From: Plantibacter sp050587525
GTDB taxonomy: Bacteria > Actinomycetota > Actinomycetes > Actinomycetales > Microbacteriaceae
Direction of reading: 5' to 3'
NCBI RefSeq assembly: GCF_050587525.1
Contig: NZ_JBOBFT010000011.1
Span: 97,501-161,500, forward strand
DNA: 64,000 nucleotides
Positions within the stretch are counted from its first letter, which is position 1, and each line of letters starts with the position of its first letter. Shown here one piece after another: positions 41,238 to 49,818 of this stretch. Position numbers and translations under genes: made by a program. A model generated the notes under the pieces. That model was not told the DNA's origin and searched no databases. It worked only from the letters and a program-made list of their open reading frames with translations.

Positions 41238-42137
41238 ATGCCTGACCTCGACGAACGACTCCTCGAACTGCTCCAGCAGGACGGGCGCGCCAGCTACAGC
41301 GAACTGGCGGAGCGGATCGGCATCAGTCGGGCCGTCGTCGCGGCGCGGGTGAACGCGCTCATCGATACCGAAGCGGTGCGCGTGGTGGCAGCGGTGCATC
41401 CGGAGTTCCTGGGCCTGCAGGCCTACGCGCACGTCTCCATCCACACGGCCGGACCGGCGAGCGACACGATCCCGGCGCTCGTGGCGCTGCGAGCCGCAGT
41501 CTTCGTCTCATCGGTCAGCGGTGAGCACGATCTCGTCGTGGAGTTGCGGTTGCCCGACCAGCGCGAGCTCTACGCGACGGTCGCCGTGATCCGCGGACTC
41601 CCCGGCGTCGTCGCCGTCAACACACTCCTCTACGTCGACGTCGTCACCGGGATCTTCATGCCGGCGAAACCGTTGCCGGATGGCCTCAGGATCGATCGCA
41701 CGGACATCGAGCTCATGAAGGCGCTGCAGGAGGACGGGCGGGTGAGCTATCGCGAGTTGGCGGAGCGGGTCGGGCTCTCGCCGAGTGCGGTCCGCAGCCG
41801 GGTGACGGCGCTCGTGGAGCAGCAGGTCGTGCGGATCGGGCCGGTGCTCAACCGGCGCCTCCGGAGCGCCAAGGCTGCGGCCGGCGTGGGGATCAACATC
41901 CATGGCGAGGGGGCGAGGGCGATCGCGGGATTGCGTGGACTGCGCGGCGTGGAGTTCATCGCGCGCACGATCGGCCGCTTCGACCTCGTTGCGACGGTCT
42001 CGGCCGATTCCGTCCTCGGACTGCACGACGTCATCGACTCGCTCAAAGGGCTCGACGACGTCGTCCGTCTGGAGACCTGGGTGCACCTCGAGGTCGTCAA
42101 AGAGCGCTACGAGTGGCCGTTGCCGTCGCGGCCCTGA
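41238..42137 (+). CDS. Tandem Lrp/AsnC family regulator
   Basis: A 299-residue protein containing two complete Lrp units in a row: HTH (DERLLELLQQDGRASYSELAERIGISRAVVAARVN, 4-38) and a RAM-like domain, then HTH again (TDIELMKALQEDGRVSYRELAERVGLSPSAVRSRVTAL, about 156-193) and a second RAM-like domain. Single-unit Lrp proteins are about 150 residues, so this is a covalent dimer, a form common in actinobacteria. ATG at 41238 follows GGAGGAG. It lies between two amidohydrolase genes that read away from it (41 kb) and toward it (convergent, 42142), which makes both plausible targets. Confidence 0.9.
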   Translation: MPDLDERLLELLQQDGRASYSELAERIGISRAVVAARVNALIDTEAVRVVAAVHPEFLGLQAYAHVSIHTAGPASDTIPALVALRAAVFVSSVSGEHDLVVELRLPDQRELYATVAVIRGLPGVVAVNTLLYVDVVTGIFMPAKPLPDGLRIDRTDIELMKALQEDGRVSYRELAERVGLSPSAVRSRVTALVEQQVVRIGPVLNRRLRSAKAAAGVGINIHGEGARAIAGLRGLRGVEFIARTIGRFDLVATVSADSVLGLHDVIDSLKGLDDVVRLETWVHLEVVKERYEWPLPSRP

Positions 42138-42141
42138 CTGC

Positions 42142-43773
42142 TCACGCCACCCGCGCACCGCCCAGGTACGTGCTCGTCACGACCGTGTGGGCGAGGAGTT
42201 CTGGATCGGCGGTCCTCGGGTCGCGGTCGACCGTGATGAAGTCCGCGAAGAGGCCTGGGCGGAGCGCGCCGATCTCGTGGTCGCTGCGCACCTGCCAGGC
42301 CGCGTTCGAGGTGTGCGCTCGCAGGGCGTCGGCTCGGTCGACGACCGTGCCGCGGTCGAGACGTCGTCCGGAGCGCGTGCGCCTCGTCATCGCGACCGAC
42401 ATGTTCCTGAACGGTTCGTTCGGCGTCACCCAGCCGTCGTTGTGGAAGGTCGCTCGGATGCCTGCCGCGAACGCCGCACCTGCGTCGGCCCACGCGGCGC
42501 CGTGCTCCTCGCCGAAGAGGTCGTCGACGAGTACATCGCCCCAGTAGTACAGGTGGTCGACGAACACGCTCGTCGTGACGCCGAGTGCTGCTGCGCGCTC
42601 GAACTGCGCCGGTGTCATCGCGCCGACGTGTTCGAGGCGGAACCGGTGGTCGACGAGGTCGTGCCGCGTGATGAGCTCCTCGTACGCGTCGAGGGTGTCG
42701 GAGATCGCCCGGTCTCCGTGCGCGTGGCAGGCCAGTTGCCAGCCTGCCGCCGCGTGCGGGTCGCCGATGTCGATGAGCTGCTCGCGGGAGAAGTTCGCAG
42801 TGCCGATGTGGTGTGGTTCCAGGCCGATCGCTCGCGTCGCGGCCGTATCGAGGTAGGGGAAGGTCGTGGCGATGTTGCCGACCCACGGCGATCCGTCCGA
42901 CCACGTCTTCACGCCCACCTGGCGGACGAGAGCGTCCTCGCCGCCGGTTCCATCGCCGGCGTTGTCCGGGCGTTCGTCCGGCCGTTCGGAGGGCAGCACG
43001 CCGGGCTTGGACATCGCGTAGAGGCGGAGGCGGATCGTGAGGCCGCCGTTCGCCCGCACCGCCGCGATGGCCGGCGCGAGGGACGGATCCCAGCCGAGGT
43101 CGCTCACGGTCGTGTACCCGCGTCGATTGAGGTCGGCGCAGTGCTCGGCGAAGATGCGTCCGAAGTCGCCGAACGCCTTCGCCGCCACGGGCATCACGAG
43201 CCGGGTCACCGCGGCCGTCTCGAACGCGATGCCGTTCAGCTCGCCGCTCGCGTCGCGTCCGTACGACGCTCCCGGCGGGTCCGGCGTGGTGCGATCGATG
43301 CCGGCGAGGGCCGCTGCGGCGGAGTTGAAGTAGGCCGAGTGGCCGGAGTTGTGGAGGATGACGAGCGGGATCGGCCCGGCCAGGCGGTCGAGCGATGCGC
43401 GATCGGGCGTCTCGAGGCCGCGCTGCAGGAGCGGGTCCCAGCCGTTGGCGAAGAGGGTCTCCGGGCCCGCCGCGATCGCTTCCCCGAGGGCGTGCATGAC
43501 CTCGTCGGCCCTCGCGAGGGTGACGGGCCTGATGTCGAGGGTGTCCTCGGAGAGGAAGACGGCCGAGTTGGTGGGGTGGCCGTGCGGCTCGACGAGGCCG
43601 GGCAGCACCCAGCCGTCGAGGGGCGTGTGGATCGCGTCGTCCGGGGCGGCGGCATGAACGTCCTGCAGGGCGCCGATCGCGACGATCCGGTCGTCGACGA
43701 CGAGCATCGCCTCGCCTTCCGGACGGTCCTCGTCCATCGTGATGAACGTCCCCGAGTAGATCGTCGCGACCAT
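42142..43773 (-). CDS. Amidohydrolase family protein (YtcJ-like), second copy
   Basis: A 543-residue Amidohydro_3 enzyme, same architecture as the protein at 39292: VEPHGHP (HxH), GVKTWSDGSPWVGN carrying the Lys, ACHAHGD, RLEHVGAM, and ATFHNDGWVT with the Asp; ends with GALRPGLFADFITVDRDP. Sequence identity between the two looks moderate, so they are probably functionally distinct paralogues. ATG at 43773 with GGGGGAA immediately upstream. The stop is only four bases from the convergent Lrp stop. Substrate unknown. Confidence 0.9.
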   Translation of the reverse strand: MVATIYSGTFITMDEDRPEGEAMLVVDDRIVAIGALQDVHAAAPDDAIHTPLDGWVLPGLVEPHGHPTNSAVFLSEDTLDIRPVTLARADEVMHALGEAIAAGPETLFANGWDPLLQRGLETPDRASLDRLAGPIPLVILHNSGHSAYFNSAAAALAGIDRTTPDPPGASYGRDASGELNGIAFETAAVTRLVMPVAAKAFGDFGRIFAEHCADLNRRGYTTVSDLGWDPSLAPAIAAVRANGGLTIRLRLYAMSKPGVLPSERPDERPDNAGDGTGGEDALVRQVGVKTWSDGSPWVGNIATTFPYLDTAATRAIGLEPHHIGTANFSREQLIDIGDPHAAAGWQLACHAHGDRAISDTLDAYEELITRHDLVDHRFRLEHVGAMTPAQFERAAALGVTTSVFVDHLYYWGDVLVDDLFGEEHGAAWADAGAAFAAGIRATFHNDGWVTPNEPFRNMSVAMTRRTRSGRRLDRGTVVDRADALRAHTSNAAWQVRSDHEIGALRPGLFADFITVDRDPRTADPELLAHTVVTSTYLGGARVA

Positions 43774-43930
43774 GGTTCCCCCGAATCCGGGTCAACGACA
43801 GCTGTTGCCCCCAGACTCATGATGGCAGTCGTTCGCCGCGTCTGTCACGAATCGCCGTGCTGCACGGTCACAGCTGTGGGCGCATGCCCGGACACATCCG
43901 TCGAACGACGACAGCAACAGGGAGGACCAC

Positions 43931-44671
43931 ATGACGATTCTGGTGACCGGATCGAGCGGGCAGCTCGGACGACCGACGATCGAGGCGTTGCGAGCAGTGG
44001 GACACGATGCCCGTGGCCTCACCCGTTCGGGAGGGCCCGGGGCGGTCGCCGTCGATCTCGCGACGGGTCACGGGCTCGCGGAGGCGCTCGACGGCGTCGA
44101 CACGGTCGTGCACGCGGCGACGAGCAACGGTTCGAAGGACATCGATCTCGCACGTCGACTCGTCGCTGCCGCCGAGCAGGCGGGCGTCGGCCATCTCGTC
44201 CTCATCTCGATCGTCGGCATCGATCGGATACCGCTCGGCTTCTACCGGGACCGGTTGCGGATCGAGCAGCTCGTGCAGGGCTCGCGGGTGCCGGTGACGA
44301 TCCAACGTGCGACGCAGTTCCACTCCTTCGTGGAGCGGTTCTTCACCGCGCAACGGTTCAGTCCCGTGATCGTGTCGCCGAGGTGGCGGTTCCAGCCGAT
44401 CGCGGTCGAGGAGGTCGGGGTGCGGCTCGCCGAGCTCGCCGTCGGGGCGCCGCGGGGGATGGTCGAGGACATCGGCGGTCCGGAGCAGCTCACGGCACGC
44501 GAGCTGCACGCGATGTGGCGGCGCGCGACGGGTGGGCGGCGCGCGTTCGTCGACTTCCGGCTGCCGGGCAAGCTCTCCGCGGCCTACGACGCCGGTGCCG
44601 ACCTCGTCCCGGGGGCGCCGTACGGCACGGGGACGTTCGAGGAGTATCTTCAGGAGACGACCCGTCGATGA
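43931..44671 (+). CDS. NAD(P)H-binding oxidoreductase (NmrA/atypical SDR)
   Basis: A 246-residue atypical SDR. TGSSGQLGRPTIEALRAVGHDARGLTR is the Rossmann GxxGxxG start; DGVDTVVHAATSN, LVLISIVGID and the short C-terminal domain fit NmrA/HSCARG-like NAD(P)-binding proteins. Active-site Tyr-Lys of classic SDRs is absent. ATG at 43931 follows GGGAGG. The stop overlaps the ATG of the ECF41 sigma factor gene (ATGA). Oxidoreductases of this kind are recurring partners of ECF41 factors, where a small carboxymuconolactone-decarboxylase, oxidoreductase or epimerase gene is the typical target. Confidence 0.9.
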   Translation: MTILVTGSSGQLGRPTIEALRAVGHDARGLTRSGGPGAVAVDLATGHGLAEALDGVDTVVHAATSNGSKDIDLARRLVAAAEQAGVGHLVLISIVGIDRIPLGFYRDRLRIEQLVQGSRVPVTIQRATQFHSFVERFFTAQRFSPVIVSPRWRFQPIAVEEVGVRLAELAVGAPRGMVEDIGGPEQLTARELHAMWRRATGGRRAFVDFRLPGKLSAAYDAGADLVPGAPYGTGTFEEYLQETTRR

Positions 44672-45666
44672 TCGTGGAGGATGCCGTGGCCGAGCCAGTA
44701 CTGACCGACGGCACTGCTTTCACCGACGGCACTGCATTCACTGACGACGCGGCGCTCACCGACGGCACTGCCGAGTTCAGCAGCGTGCGCGGTCGGTTGT
44801 TCGGGATCGCGTACCGCATGCTCGGGACGGTCGCCGATGCCGAGGACGTCGTGCAGGAGGCCTGGGTGCGGTGGCAGACGACGGATCGTTCCGTCGTCCG
44901 CGAGCCTGCTGCGTTCCTCGCCACCACCACGACGAGGCTCGCGATCAACGCGGCGACGTCCGCGTATGCGAGGCGTGAGCAGTACGTGGGTCCGTGGTTG
45001 CCCGAGCCCGTCGCGACGACCGAGGATCCGTTGCTCGGGGCGGAGCGTTCCGAAGCGTTGAGTCTCGCCGTGCTCGTGCTGCTCGAGCGCTTGACGCCGA
45101 CCGAGCGCGCTGTCATCGTGCTGCGGGAGGCGTTCGACTATCCGTTCCGTCGGATCGCCGAGGTCCTCGAGACGAGCGAGGCGAACGCCAGGCAGCTGGC
45201 GAGGCGGGCGCGGGTGCAGTTGGCCGGTGCCTCCGGTGCTGCTGGCCCTTCGACAGGCTCAGGGACCGGTGCAGGCTCAGGGCCCGGCGCAGGCTCAGGG
45301 ACCGGAGAACACACCCGCCTCCTCGCGGCGTTCATGGCGGCGGCGCAACGCGGCGATCTCGAAGCGCTCGAGCAGCTGCTCTCCGGAGACGCCGTCGCGA
45401 CGGCCGACGGCGGCGGCGTCGTCAACGCAGCGCGTCGACCTGTGGCCGGCGGCGAGAACGTCGCACGCTTCCTGCTCGGGATCAGCGAGCGGTTCGGGCA
45501 GGGCGCCACGTACGAGGTCGTCGAGGTCAACGGGCTGCCGGCCGTGTTGTCCCTCCGTGAGGGCGAACCGCTCGCCCTCGTCGCGATCGATACGAGCGAC
45601 GGTGTCATCACGAGCGTCTTCCTCGTCCGGAACCCGGAGAAGCTCGTGAAGTTCGACGCGCGCTGA
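44668..45666 (+). CDS. sigJ: ECF41 (SigJ-like) sigma factor with SnoaL-like C-terminus
   Basis: A 332-residue extracytoplasmic-function sigma factor. Region 2 (VRGRLFGIAYRMLGTVADAEDVVQEAWVRW, about 40-70), region 4 (TPTERAVIVLREAFDYPFRRIAEVLETSEANARQLARRARVQL, about 140-183) and a SnoaL-like domain (about 205-332) ending with the ECF41 hallmark NPEKL (322-326). In ECF41 factors this domain both aids core binding and inhibits, replacing an anti-sigma factor. Two oddities: an N-terminal tandem repeat (TDGTAF ...) and a Gly/Ser/Thr-rich linker at about 191-211 that is written by a copy of the dispersed CTTCGACAGGCTCAGGG repeat. ATG at 44668 overlaps the oxidoreductase stop. Confidence 0.88.
   Translation: MIVEDAVAEPVLTDGTAFTDGTAFTDDAALTDGTAEFSSVRGRLFGIAYRMLGTVADAEDVVQEAWVRWQTTDRSVVREPAAFLATTTTRLAINAATSAYARREQYVGPWLPEPVATTEDPLLGAERSEALSLAVLVLLERLTPTERAVIVLREAFDYPFRRIAEVLETSEANARQLARRARVQLAGASGAAGPSTGSGTGAGSGPGAGSGTGEHTRLLAAFMAAAQRGDLEALEQLLSGDAVATADGGGVVNAARRPVAGGENVARFLLGISERFGQGATYEVVEVNGLPAVLSLREGEPLALVAIDTSDGVITSVFLVRNPEKLVKFDAR
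45247..45304 (+). repeat. Dispersed CTTCGACAGGCTCAG repeat inside the sigma factor linker
   Basis: CTTCGACAGGCTCAGGGACC plus two shorter GCAGGCTCAGGG repeats lie in frame between region 4 and the SnoaL domain. The first 22 bases match the intergenic array at 62652-62886 with one change. It encodes Ser/Gly/Thr residues. Confidence 0.75.
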
Positions 45667-45687
45667 CGCGCGCTGACGCGCGCTGAC
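45658..45687 (+). repeat. Tandem repeat, 10 bp x 3, on the sigma factor stop codon
   Basis: GCGCGCTGAC occurs three times in a row; the first copy contains the TGA stop. The other copies repeat that stop downstream. Confidence 0.8.
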
Positions 45688-45708
45688 GCTGCCGGTTCCG
45701 ATCGAGAC

Positions 45709-45746
45709 GACGAAGACCGCCCGGCGACTGCCGGACGGTCTTCGTC
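45709..45746. terminator. Bidirectional hairpin terminator
   Basis: Stem GACGAAGACCG / CGGTCTTCGTC (11 bp), one mismatch, then CCGGC/GCCGG around a GACT loop. Lies between the convergent sigma factor and RNA helicase genes. Confidence 0.85.
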
Positions 45747-45773
45747 ATGTTCAGCTGCTCGCGCAGCGCTCGC

Positions 45774-47582
45774 TCAGTACGTGCGCGGGCGACGTGCCGG
45801 ACGCTCGTCGCCGTCGTCGCGACGTGCGGGGCCGCCGCGATCGGGGCGCAGCTCGATGAGCTTGCCGCCGATGCGGGTGGTCTCGAGCTTGGCGAGGACG
45901 TCGTCGCCCAGGTTCGCGGGCAACTCGACGAGCGAGAAGTCCGGACGGATCTGGATGGCGCCGAAGTCCTCACGGCTGAGGCCGCCCTCGTTGGCGAGCG
46001 CGCCGACGATCTGACGCGGTTCGACCTTCTGACGCTTGCCGACGGCGATGCGGTACGACACGAGGCCTGCACCGCCGGAGGGGCGGACGCGACGCTCGGG
46101 ACGCTCGCTGCGCGAGGCACCGCGGTCGCCGCGGTCATCACGACGGTCGCCGCGACCCGCGCGGTCGGCCCGGTCGCTGCGGTCGCGCTCCTCGCGCTCG
46201 AAGCGCTGTGCACGAGCGTCCTCCGCTGACAGCAGGAGGGGCGTCTCGCCTTGGGCGACGACGGCGAGTGCCGCTGCGACATCGGCTTCCGGGACGTCGT
46301 GGTGCGAGACGTAGTGGCCGATGATGTCGCGGAATGTCTCGATGCGCTCGGTCTGGCTGAGCGCTTCGGTGATGGCGTCGTCGAAGCGCGTGAGGCGCGT
46401 CGCGTTGACGTCGTCGACGCTCGGCAGCTGCATCTGCGTGAGCGGCTGGCGGGTTGCCTTTTCGATCGCCTTGAGCAGGTGGCGTTCGCGAGGCGTGACG
46501 AAGCTGATCGCCTGGCCGCTGCGGCCGGCGCGACCCGTGCGTCCGATGCGGTGCACGTAGGACTCGGTGTCGATCGGGATGTCGTAGTTGACGACGTGGC
46601 TGATGCGCTCGACGTCGAGGCCGCGCGCTGCGACGTCGGTGGCGACGAGGATGTCGAGCTTGCCGGCCTTCAGCTGGTTGACGGTGCGCTCGCGCTGCAC
46701 CTGGGCGACGTCGCCGTTGATGGCGGCAGCCGAGTAGCCGCGTGCGCGGAGCTTCTCGGCGAGCGTCTCGGTCTCGTTCTTCGTGCGCGTGAAGACGATC
46801 ATGCCCTCGAAGTTCTCGACCTCGAGGATGCGGGTGAGCGCGTCGACCTTCTGCGGGTAGGAGACCATGAGGTAGCGCTGCGTCGTGTTCGCGGAGGTCG
46901 TGGTCTTGTTCTTGACCGTGATCTCTTCGGGATCGTGCAGGTACTTCTTGGAGATGCGGCGGATCTGCGCGGGCATGGTCGCGGAGAACAGGGCGACCTG
47001 CTTGTCCTCGGGGGTGTCGGCGAGGATCGTCTCGACGTCTTCCGCGAAGCCCATCTTGAGCATCTCGTCTGCTTCGTCGAGCACGAGGTACTTGAGCTCG
47101 GACAGATCGAGGGTGCCCTTGGCGAGGTGGTCCATGATGCGGCCGGGGGTGCCGACGACGATGTGGACGCCACGACGGAGCGCGGACAGCTGCGTGCCGT
47201 AGCCCTGGCCACCGTAGACGGGGAGGACATGCACGTTGCGCAGGTGTGCGGCGTACTTCTCGAACGCTTCGCAGACCTGGAGCGCGAGTTCGCGCGTCGG
47301 TGCGAGCACGAGGGCCTGCGGCGTCTTCTGCGAGAGGTCGAGGCGGGAGAGGATCGGGAGCGCGAATGCGGCGGTCTTGCCGGTGCCCGTCTGGGCGAGT
47401 CCGACGACGTCGCGTCCGGCGAGCAGCGGAGGAATGGTGGCGGCCTGGATGGCCGAGGGGGTTTCGTAACCGACGTCCTTGAGAGCTTTGAGTACTGCGT
47501 CATCGAGGCCGAGCTCGGTGAATGTTTGCGTAACAGGGGCAGTGTCTGCCTCGGTGGGGACTGTCGTATCAGGAGGCGTCAT
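45774..47582 (-). CDS. deaD: DEAD-box ATP-dependent RNA helicase
   Basis: A 602-residue RNA helicase of the CsdA/DeaD type. Q motif FTELGLDD...YETPSAIQ, Walker A AQTGTGKT, PTREL, TPGR, DEAD (LVLDEADEM), SAT, and HRIGRTGRAG motifs are complete. A linker rich in Arg/Asp/Glu (about 470-505) separates the helicase core from a C-terminal DbpA-type RNA-binding domain (about 510-580; SYRIAVGKRQKVEPRQIVGALANEGGLSREDFG). It acts in ribosome assembly and RNA turnover, often cold-induced. No ribosome site before the ATG; TACCGT at 47594-47589 (minus strand) sits six bases upstream, so the transcript is likely leaderless. Confidence 0.93.
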   Translation of the reverse strand: MTPPDTTVPTEADTAPVTQTFTELGLDDAVLKALKDVGYETPSAIQAATIPPLLAGRDVVGLAQTGTGKTAAFALPILSRLDLSQKTPQALVLAPTRELALQVCEAFEKYAAHLRNVHVLPVYGGQGYGTQLSALRRGVHIVVGTPGRIMDHLAKGTLDLSELKYLVLDEADEMLKMGFAEDVETILADTPEDKQVALFSATMPAQIRRISKKYLHDPEEITVKNKTTTSANTTQRYLMVSYPQKVDALTRILEVENFEGMIVFTRTKNETETLAEKLRARGYSAAAINGDVAQVQRERTVNQLKAGKLDILVATDVAARGLDVERISHVVNYDIPIDTESYVHRIGRTGRAGRSGQAISFVTPRERHLLKAIEKATRQPLTQMQLPSVDDVNATRLTRFDDAITEALSQTERIETFRDIIGHYVSHHDVPEADVAAALAVVAQGETPLLLSAEDARAQRFEREERDRSDRADRAGRGDRRDDRGDRGASRSERPERRVRPSGGAGLVSYRIAVGKRQKVEPRQIVGALANEGGLSREDFGAIQIRPDFSLVELPANLGDDVLAKLETTRIGGKLIELRPDRGGPARRDDGDERPARRPRTY

Positions 47583-47782
47583 ACTCTAACGGTAGTCCGT
47601 CGAGCTGGGGAGTCTGGTCGCGAAATGATCGACGGCCGCTCGTCGAGCGCGCCGGAGGGCCGTTTTCCGCGGAAATCAGGCGTTTCTGAACGGATGTGCG
47701 TGCGAGATCCCGTCTCGGATCCGAGAGGTCGATCTCCGATCGAGCAGCCCATCCGACGCCCCTTCCGCTCCGAAGACCCCGT

Positions 47783-48802
47783 ATGGGAACAGATGTGGGC
47801 GTGCGCGTGGGGGAGACGTACTCGCCGTACCCGATCTCGAGTGATGCGGCGAGCCTCAACTTGCGTCGGGTCGTCGTCGACACGGCCTTCGGTCCGGTCG
47901 TCGTCCGCACGGGACGAACCGCTCCAGACGCCGGTGCACCCGCCACGATCCTCCTGCACGGCGCAGCGGGATCGTGGACGACCTGGACGCCGCTCCTGCA
48001 GGCGTCTGACGATGCGGGCACACCGCTCACCGACGTCGTCGCGCTCGACCTGCCCGGCTGGGGCGAGAGCGCTCTGCCGGTGCTCACCGATACCGGCACC
48101 GATACCGGCACCGTGACCGATACCGGCACCGTGACCGTTGAGGTCATGGGCGCCGTCGTGGAAGAGGTCGCCCGTGCCCTCGGCTACACGAGCTGGCGGG
48201 TCATCGGACATTCGCTCGGCGGGTTCATCGCGCTCGACCTCGCCGCGCGCGCCCCTCGGGCGACGCTCTCCGTCGACCTCGTCTCCGGAACGGGACGTGC
48301 CGTCCTCGAGACGATCCGCGAGCCGCTCCGGGGAGGTCGGCGCCTGCCGTGGTTCCTCGGGATGCTCGTCGCGATGCGGGCCATTGCTCCGTTCGGCGGA
48401 GGTCGTGGGAACGGTACGAGCGGCCTCCCAGGGCAGCGCGGCATCGCGGTCGTCGGCTGGCTGCAGCGCGTCCGACTGCTGCGGTGGCTCGCGTCGCCGC
48501 TCTTCGTCCGTCCGGCCGACATCGACGAGAGCGTGCTCGTGGCGCTCGCCGCCGAGGTGCGGCCGGTGTCGTTCGGACTCGCCTGTCGGGCGGCCGCGGC
48601 GTACGACGATCATCGGTGGGCGGCGATCACGTGCCCGGTCCGTTCCCTCCGCGGTGAGCACGACGTGTTCGTGGGCGATGGGGACGCCGCGGCGTTCGCC
48701 GAGCGCATCGCGGACTTCCAGGAGATCCGTCTCGAGGGCGCGGGTCATTTCGCGGCCGTCGAGCGTCCTGCCGCCGTGCTCGCCCAGATCACAGTGGGAT
48801 AG
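47783..48802 (+). CDS. Alpha/beta hydrolase
   Basis: A 339-residue alpha/beta hydrolase. ILLHGAAGSWTTWTPLL (oxyanion region), DLPGWGES, nucleophile elbow VIGHSLGG, Asp in VRSLRGEHDVFVGDGD and His in GAGHFAAVERP form a regular triad. A Thr/Gly/Asp repeat (VLTDTGTDTGTVTDTGTVTV, about 94-113) written by a tandem GATACCGGCACC repeat sits in a loop before helix B. The ATG at 47783 is the first in the frame before the conserved part; upstream codons are Arg-rich non-coding. The 3' end is a 20-bp tandem repeat. Substrate unknown. Confidence 0.85.
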   Translation: MGTDVGVRVGETYSPYPISSDAASLNLRRVVVDTAFGPVVVRTGRTAPDAGAPATILLHGAAGSWTTWTPLLQASDDAGTPLTDVVALDLPGWGESALPVLTDTGTDTGTVTDTGTVTVEVMGAVVEEVARALGYTSWRVIGHSLGGFIALDLAARAPRATLSVDLVSGTGRAVLETIREPLRGGRRLPWFLGMLVAMRAIAPFGGGRGNGTSGLPGQRGIAVVGWLQRVRLLRWLASPLFVRPADIDESVLVALAAEVRPVSFGLACRAAAAYDDHRWAAITCPVRSLRGEHDVFVGDGDAAAFAERIADFQEIRLEGAGHFAAVERPAAVLAQITVG

Positions 48803-48842
48803 CACAGATCACAGTGGGATAGCACAGATCACAGCGGGATAG
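48783..48842 (+). repeat. Tandem repeat, 20 bp x 3, on the hydrolase stop codon
   Basis: Copies at 48783-48802, 48803-48822 and 48823-48842 (CACAGATCACAGTGGGATAG, with one or two changes). The first copy encodes the last residues and the TAG stop; the next two repeat it. Confidence 0.88.
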
Positions 48843-48879
48843 GGGCCGCACGCGTCCCGGCCCGGCGTAGGCTCACCAC

Positions 48880-49818
48880 ATGACTCGAGATTTCGCGAGT
48901 ACGGCCGAATTCGACGCCTTCGGACCGTGGGTGGACACCGTCCACGACGCAAGCGAGGTGCCGCGGCTGTACCGCGACTACCCGCTCGACTTCTCGCGCT
49001 CGACCCTCGTCCTGAAGGTGCCGCGGAACATCAGCCGACGCGATGCGTTGCCCTCCATGGACCTGTACGACCACCTGCTCGTCGCTTCGCGTGATCGGCT
49101 CGTCGTGCTCAGCCGTACGGATGCTCCGAGCACGGGCACCGCTTACGTCGAGTCGGCGATCCCGTACGGGACGATCGCCGCCATCACGAGCCAGGTCGAT
49201 CTGCTGGACGGACGCCTGAGTATCCGCACGTTCGACGGCGGGACGTTCTCCGTGCCGTTCAGCGGATCGTCGGAGGCCGCCATCGCGACGCTCGTCGACG
49301 TCATGCGCGAGCACCGGCAGCGATCCGTGCGGGCCTTCCCCTCTGCTGCTCGGCTTCCCGTCCCGATGGTCGAGGTGCCGGCGGTCCTCGGGATGGACGA
49401 CCTCGGCAGGCAGGACGTCATGTTCGTGACGGCGTTCCGGGACCTCAGTCGTCGAGAGCCTGGGATGCGATTGCTTGCGGCGAACGGTCGGACGAAGCTC
49501 GTGCCGCGTGCCGGCGGGATCGCTCGGACGCTGCACACCCTGTATCCGATGACGCTCCACGGTGTCCTGCTCTGCCGCACCGAGCTCGAACTCCACGTCT
49601 TCGCGCGGAAGGAGTGGCTCGTCCGCGGTGGTGCTCCCGTGCTGTCGCGGGCGCACACGATCCTGTCGCTCGATCGGATCGATGAGATCACCGTGCGGGA
49701 GCACCCTCGCTATCTGGGAGTGTCGATCGTCGTCCTCCGCATCGACGCCGCGGAGATCGAGATCGCCGTGCCTGCCGGTTCCGCCGCCGAGCGTGCGCTC
49801 ATCGTCCACCCGGTGTGA
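48880..49818 (+). CDS. Protein of unknown function, two possible PH-like halves
   Basis: A 312-residue cytosolic protein without signal peptide or membrane segment. Two beta-rich stretches look alike in pattern: about 70-145 (LVVLSRTD ... IPYGTIAAITSQVDLLDGRLSIRTFDG) and about 222-305 (ELHVFARKEW ... LDRIDEITVREHPRYLGVSIVVLRI), reminiscent of bacterial PH-like domains; this is a visual suggestion only. ATG at 48880 has no ribosome site, but TAGGCT six bases before it suggests a leaderless mRNA. The 3' end overlaps the convergent kinase gene by 20 bp. Confidence 0.75.
   Translation: MTRDFASTAEFDAFGPWVDTVHDASEVPRLYRDYPLDFSRSTLVLKVPRNISRRDALPSMDLYDHLLVASRDRLVVLSRTDAPSTGTAYVESAIPYGTIAAITSQVDLLDGRLSIRTFDGGTFSVPFSGSSEAAIATLVDVMREHRQRSVRAFPSAARLPVPMVEVPAVLGMDDLGRQDVMFVTAFRDLSRREPGMRLLAANGRTKLVPRAGGIARTLHTLYPMTLHGVLLCRTELELHVFARKEWLVRGGAPVLSRAHTILSLDRIDEITVREHPRYLGVSIVVLRIDAAEIEIAVPAGSAAERALIVHPV

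Noticed and set aside
41902..44667. Long upstream extension of the sigma factor frame
   Set aside because: It is antisense to the amidohydrolase gene and overlaps the oxidoreductase gene; sigma region 2 homology starts only after 44668.
48783..48842. 20-bp tandem repeats as a minisatellite-type origin or CRISPR
   Set aside because: Units are contiguous without spacers and coincide with a stop codon.
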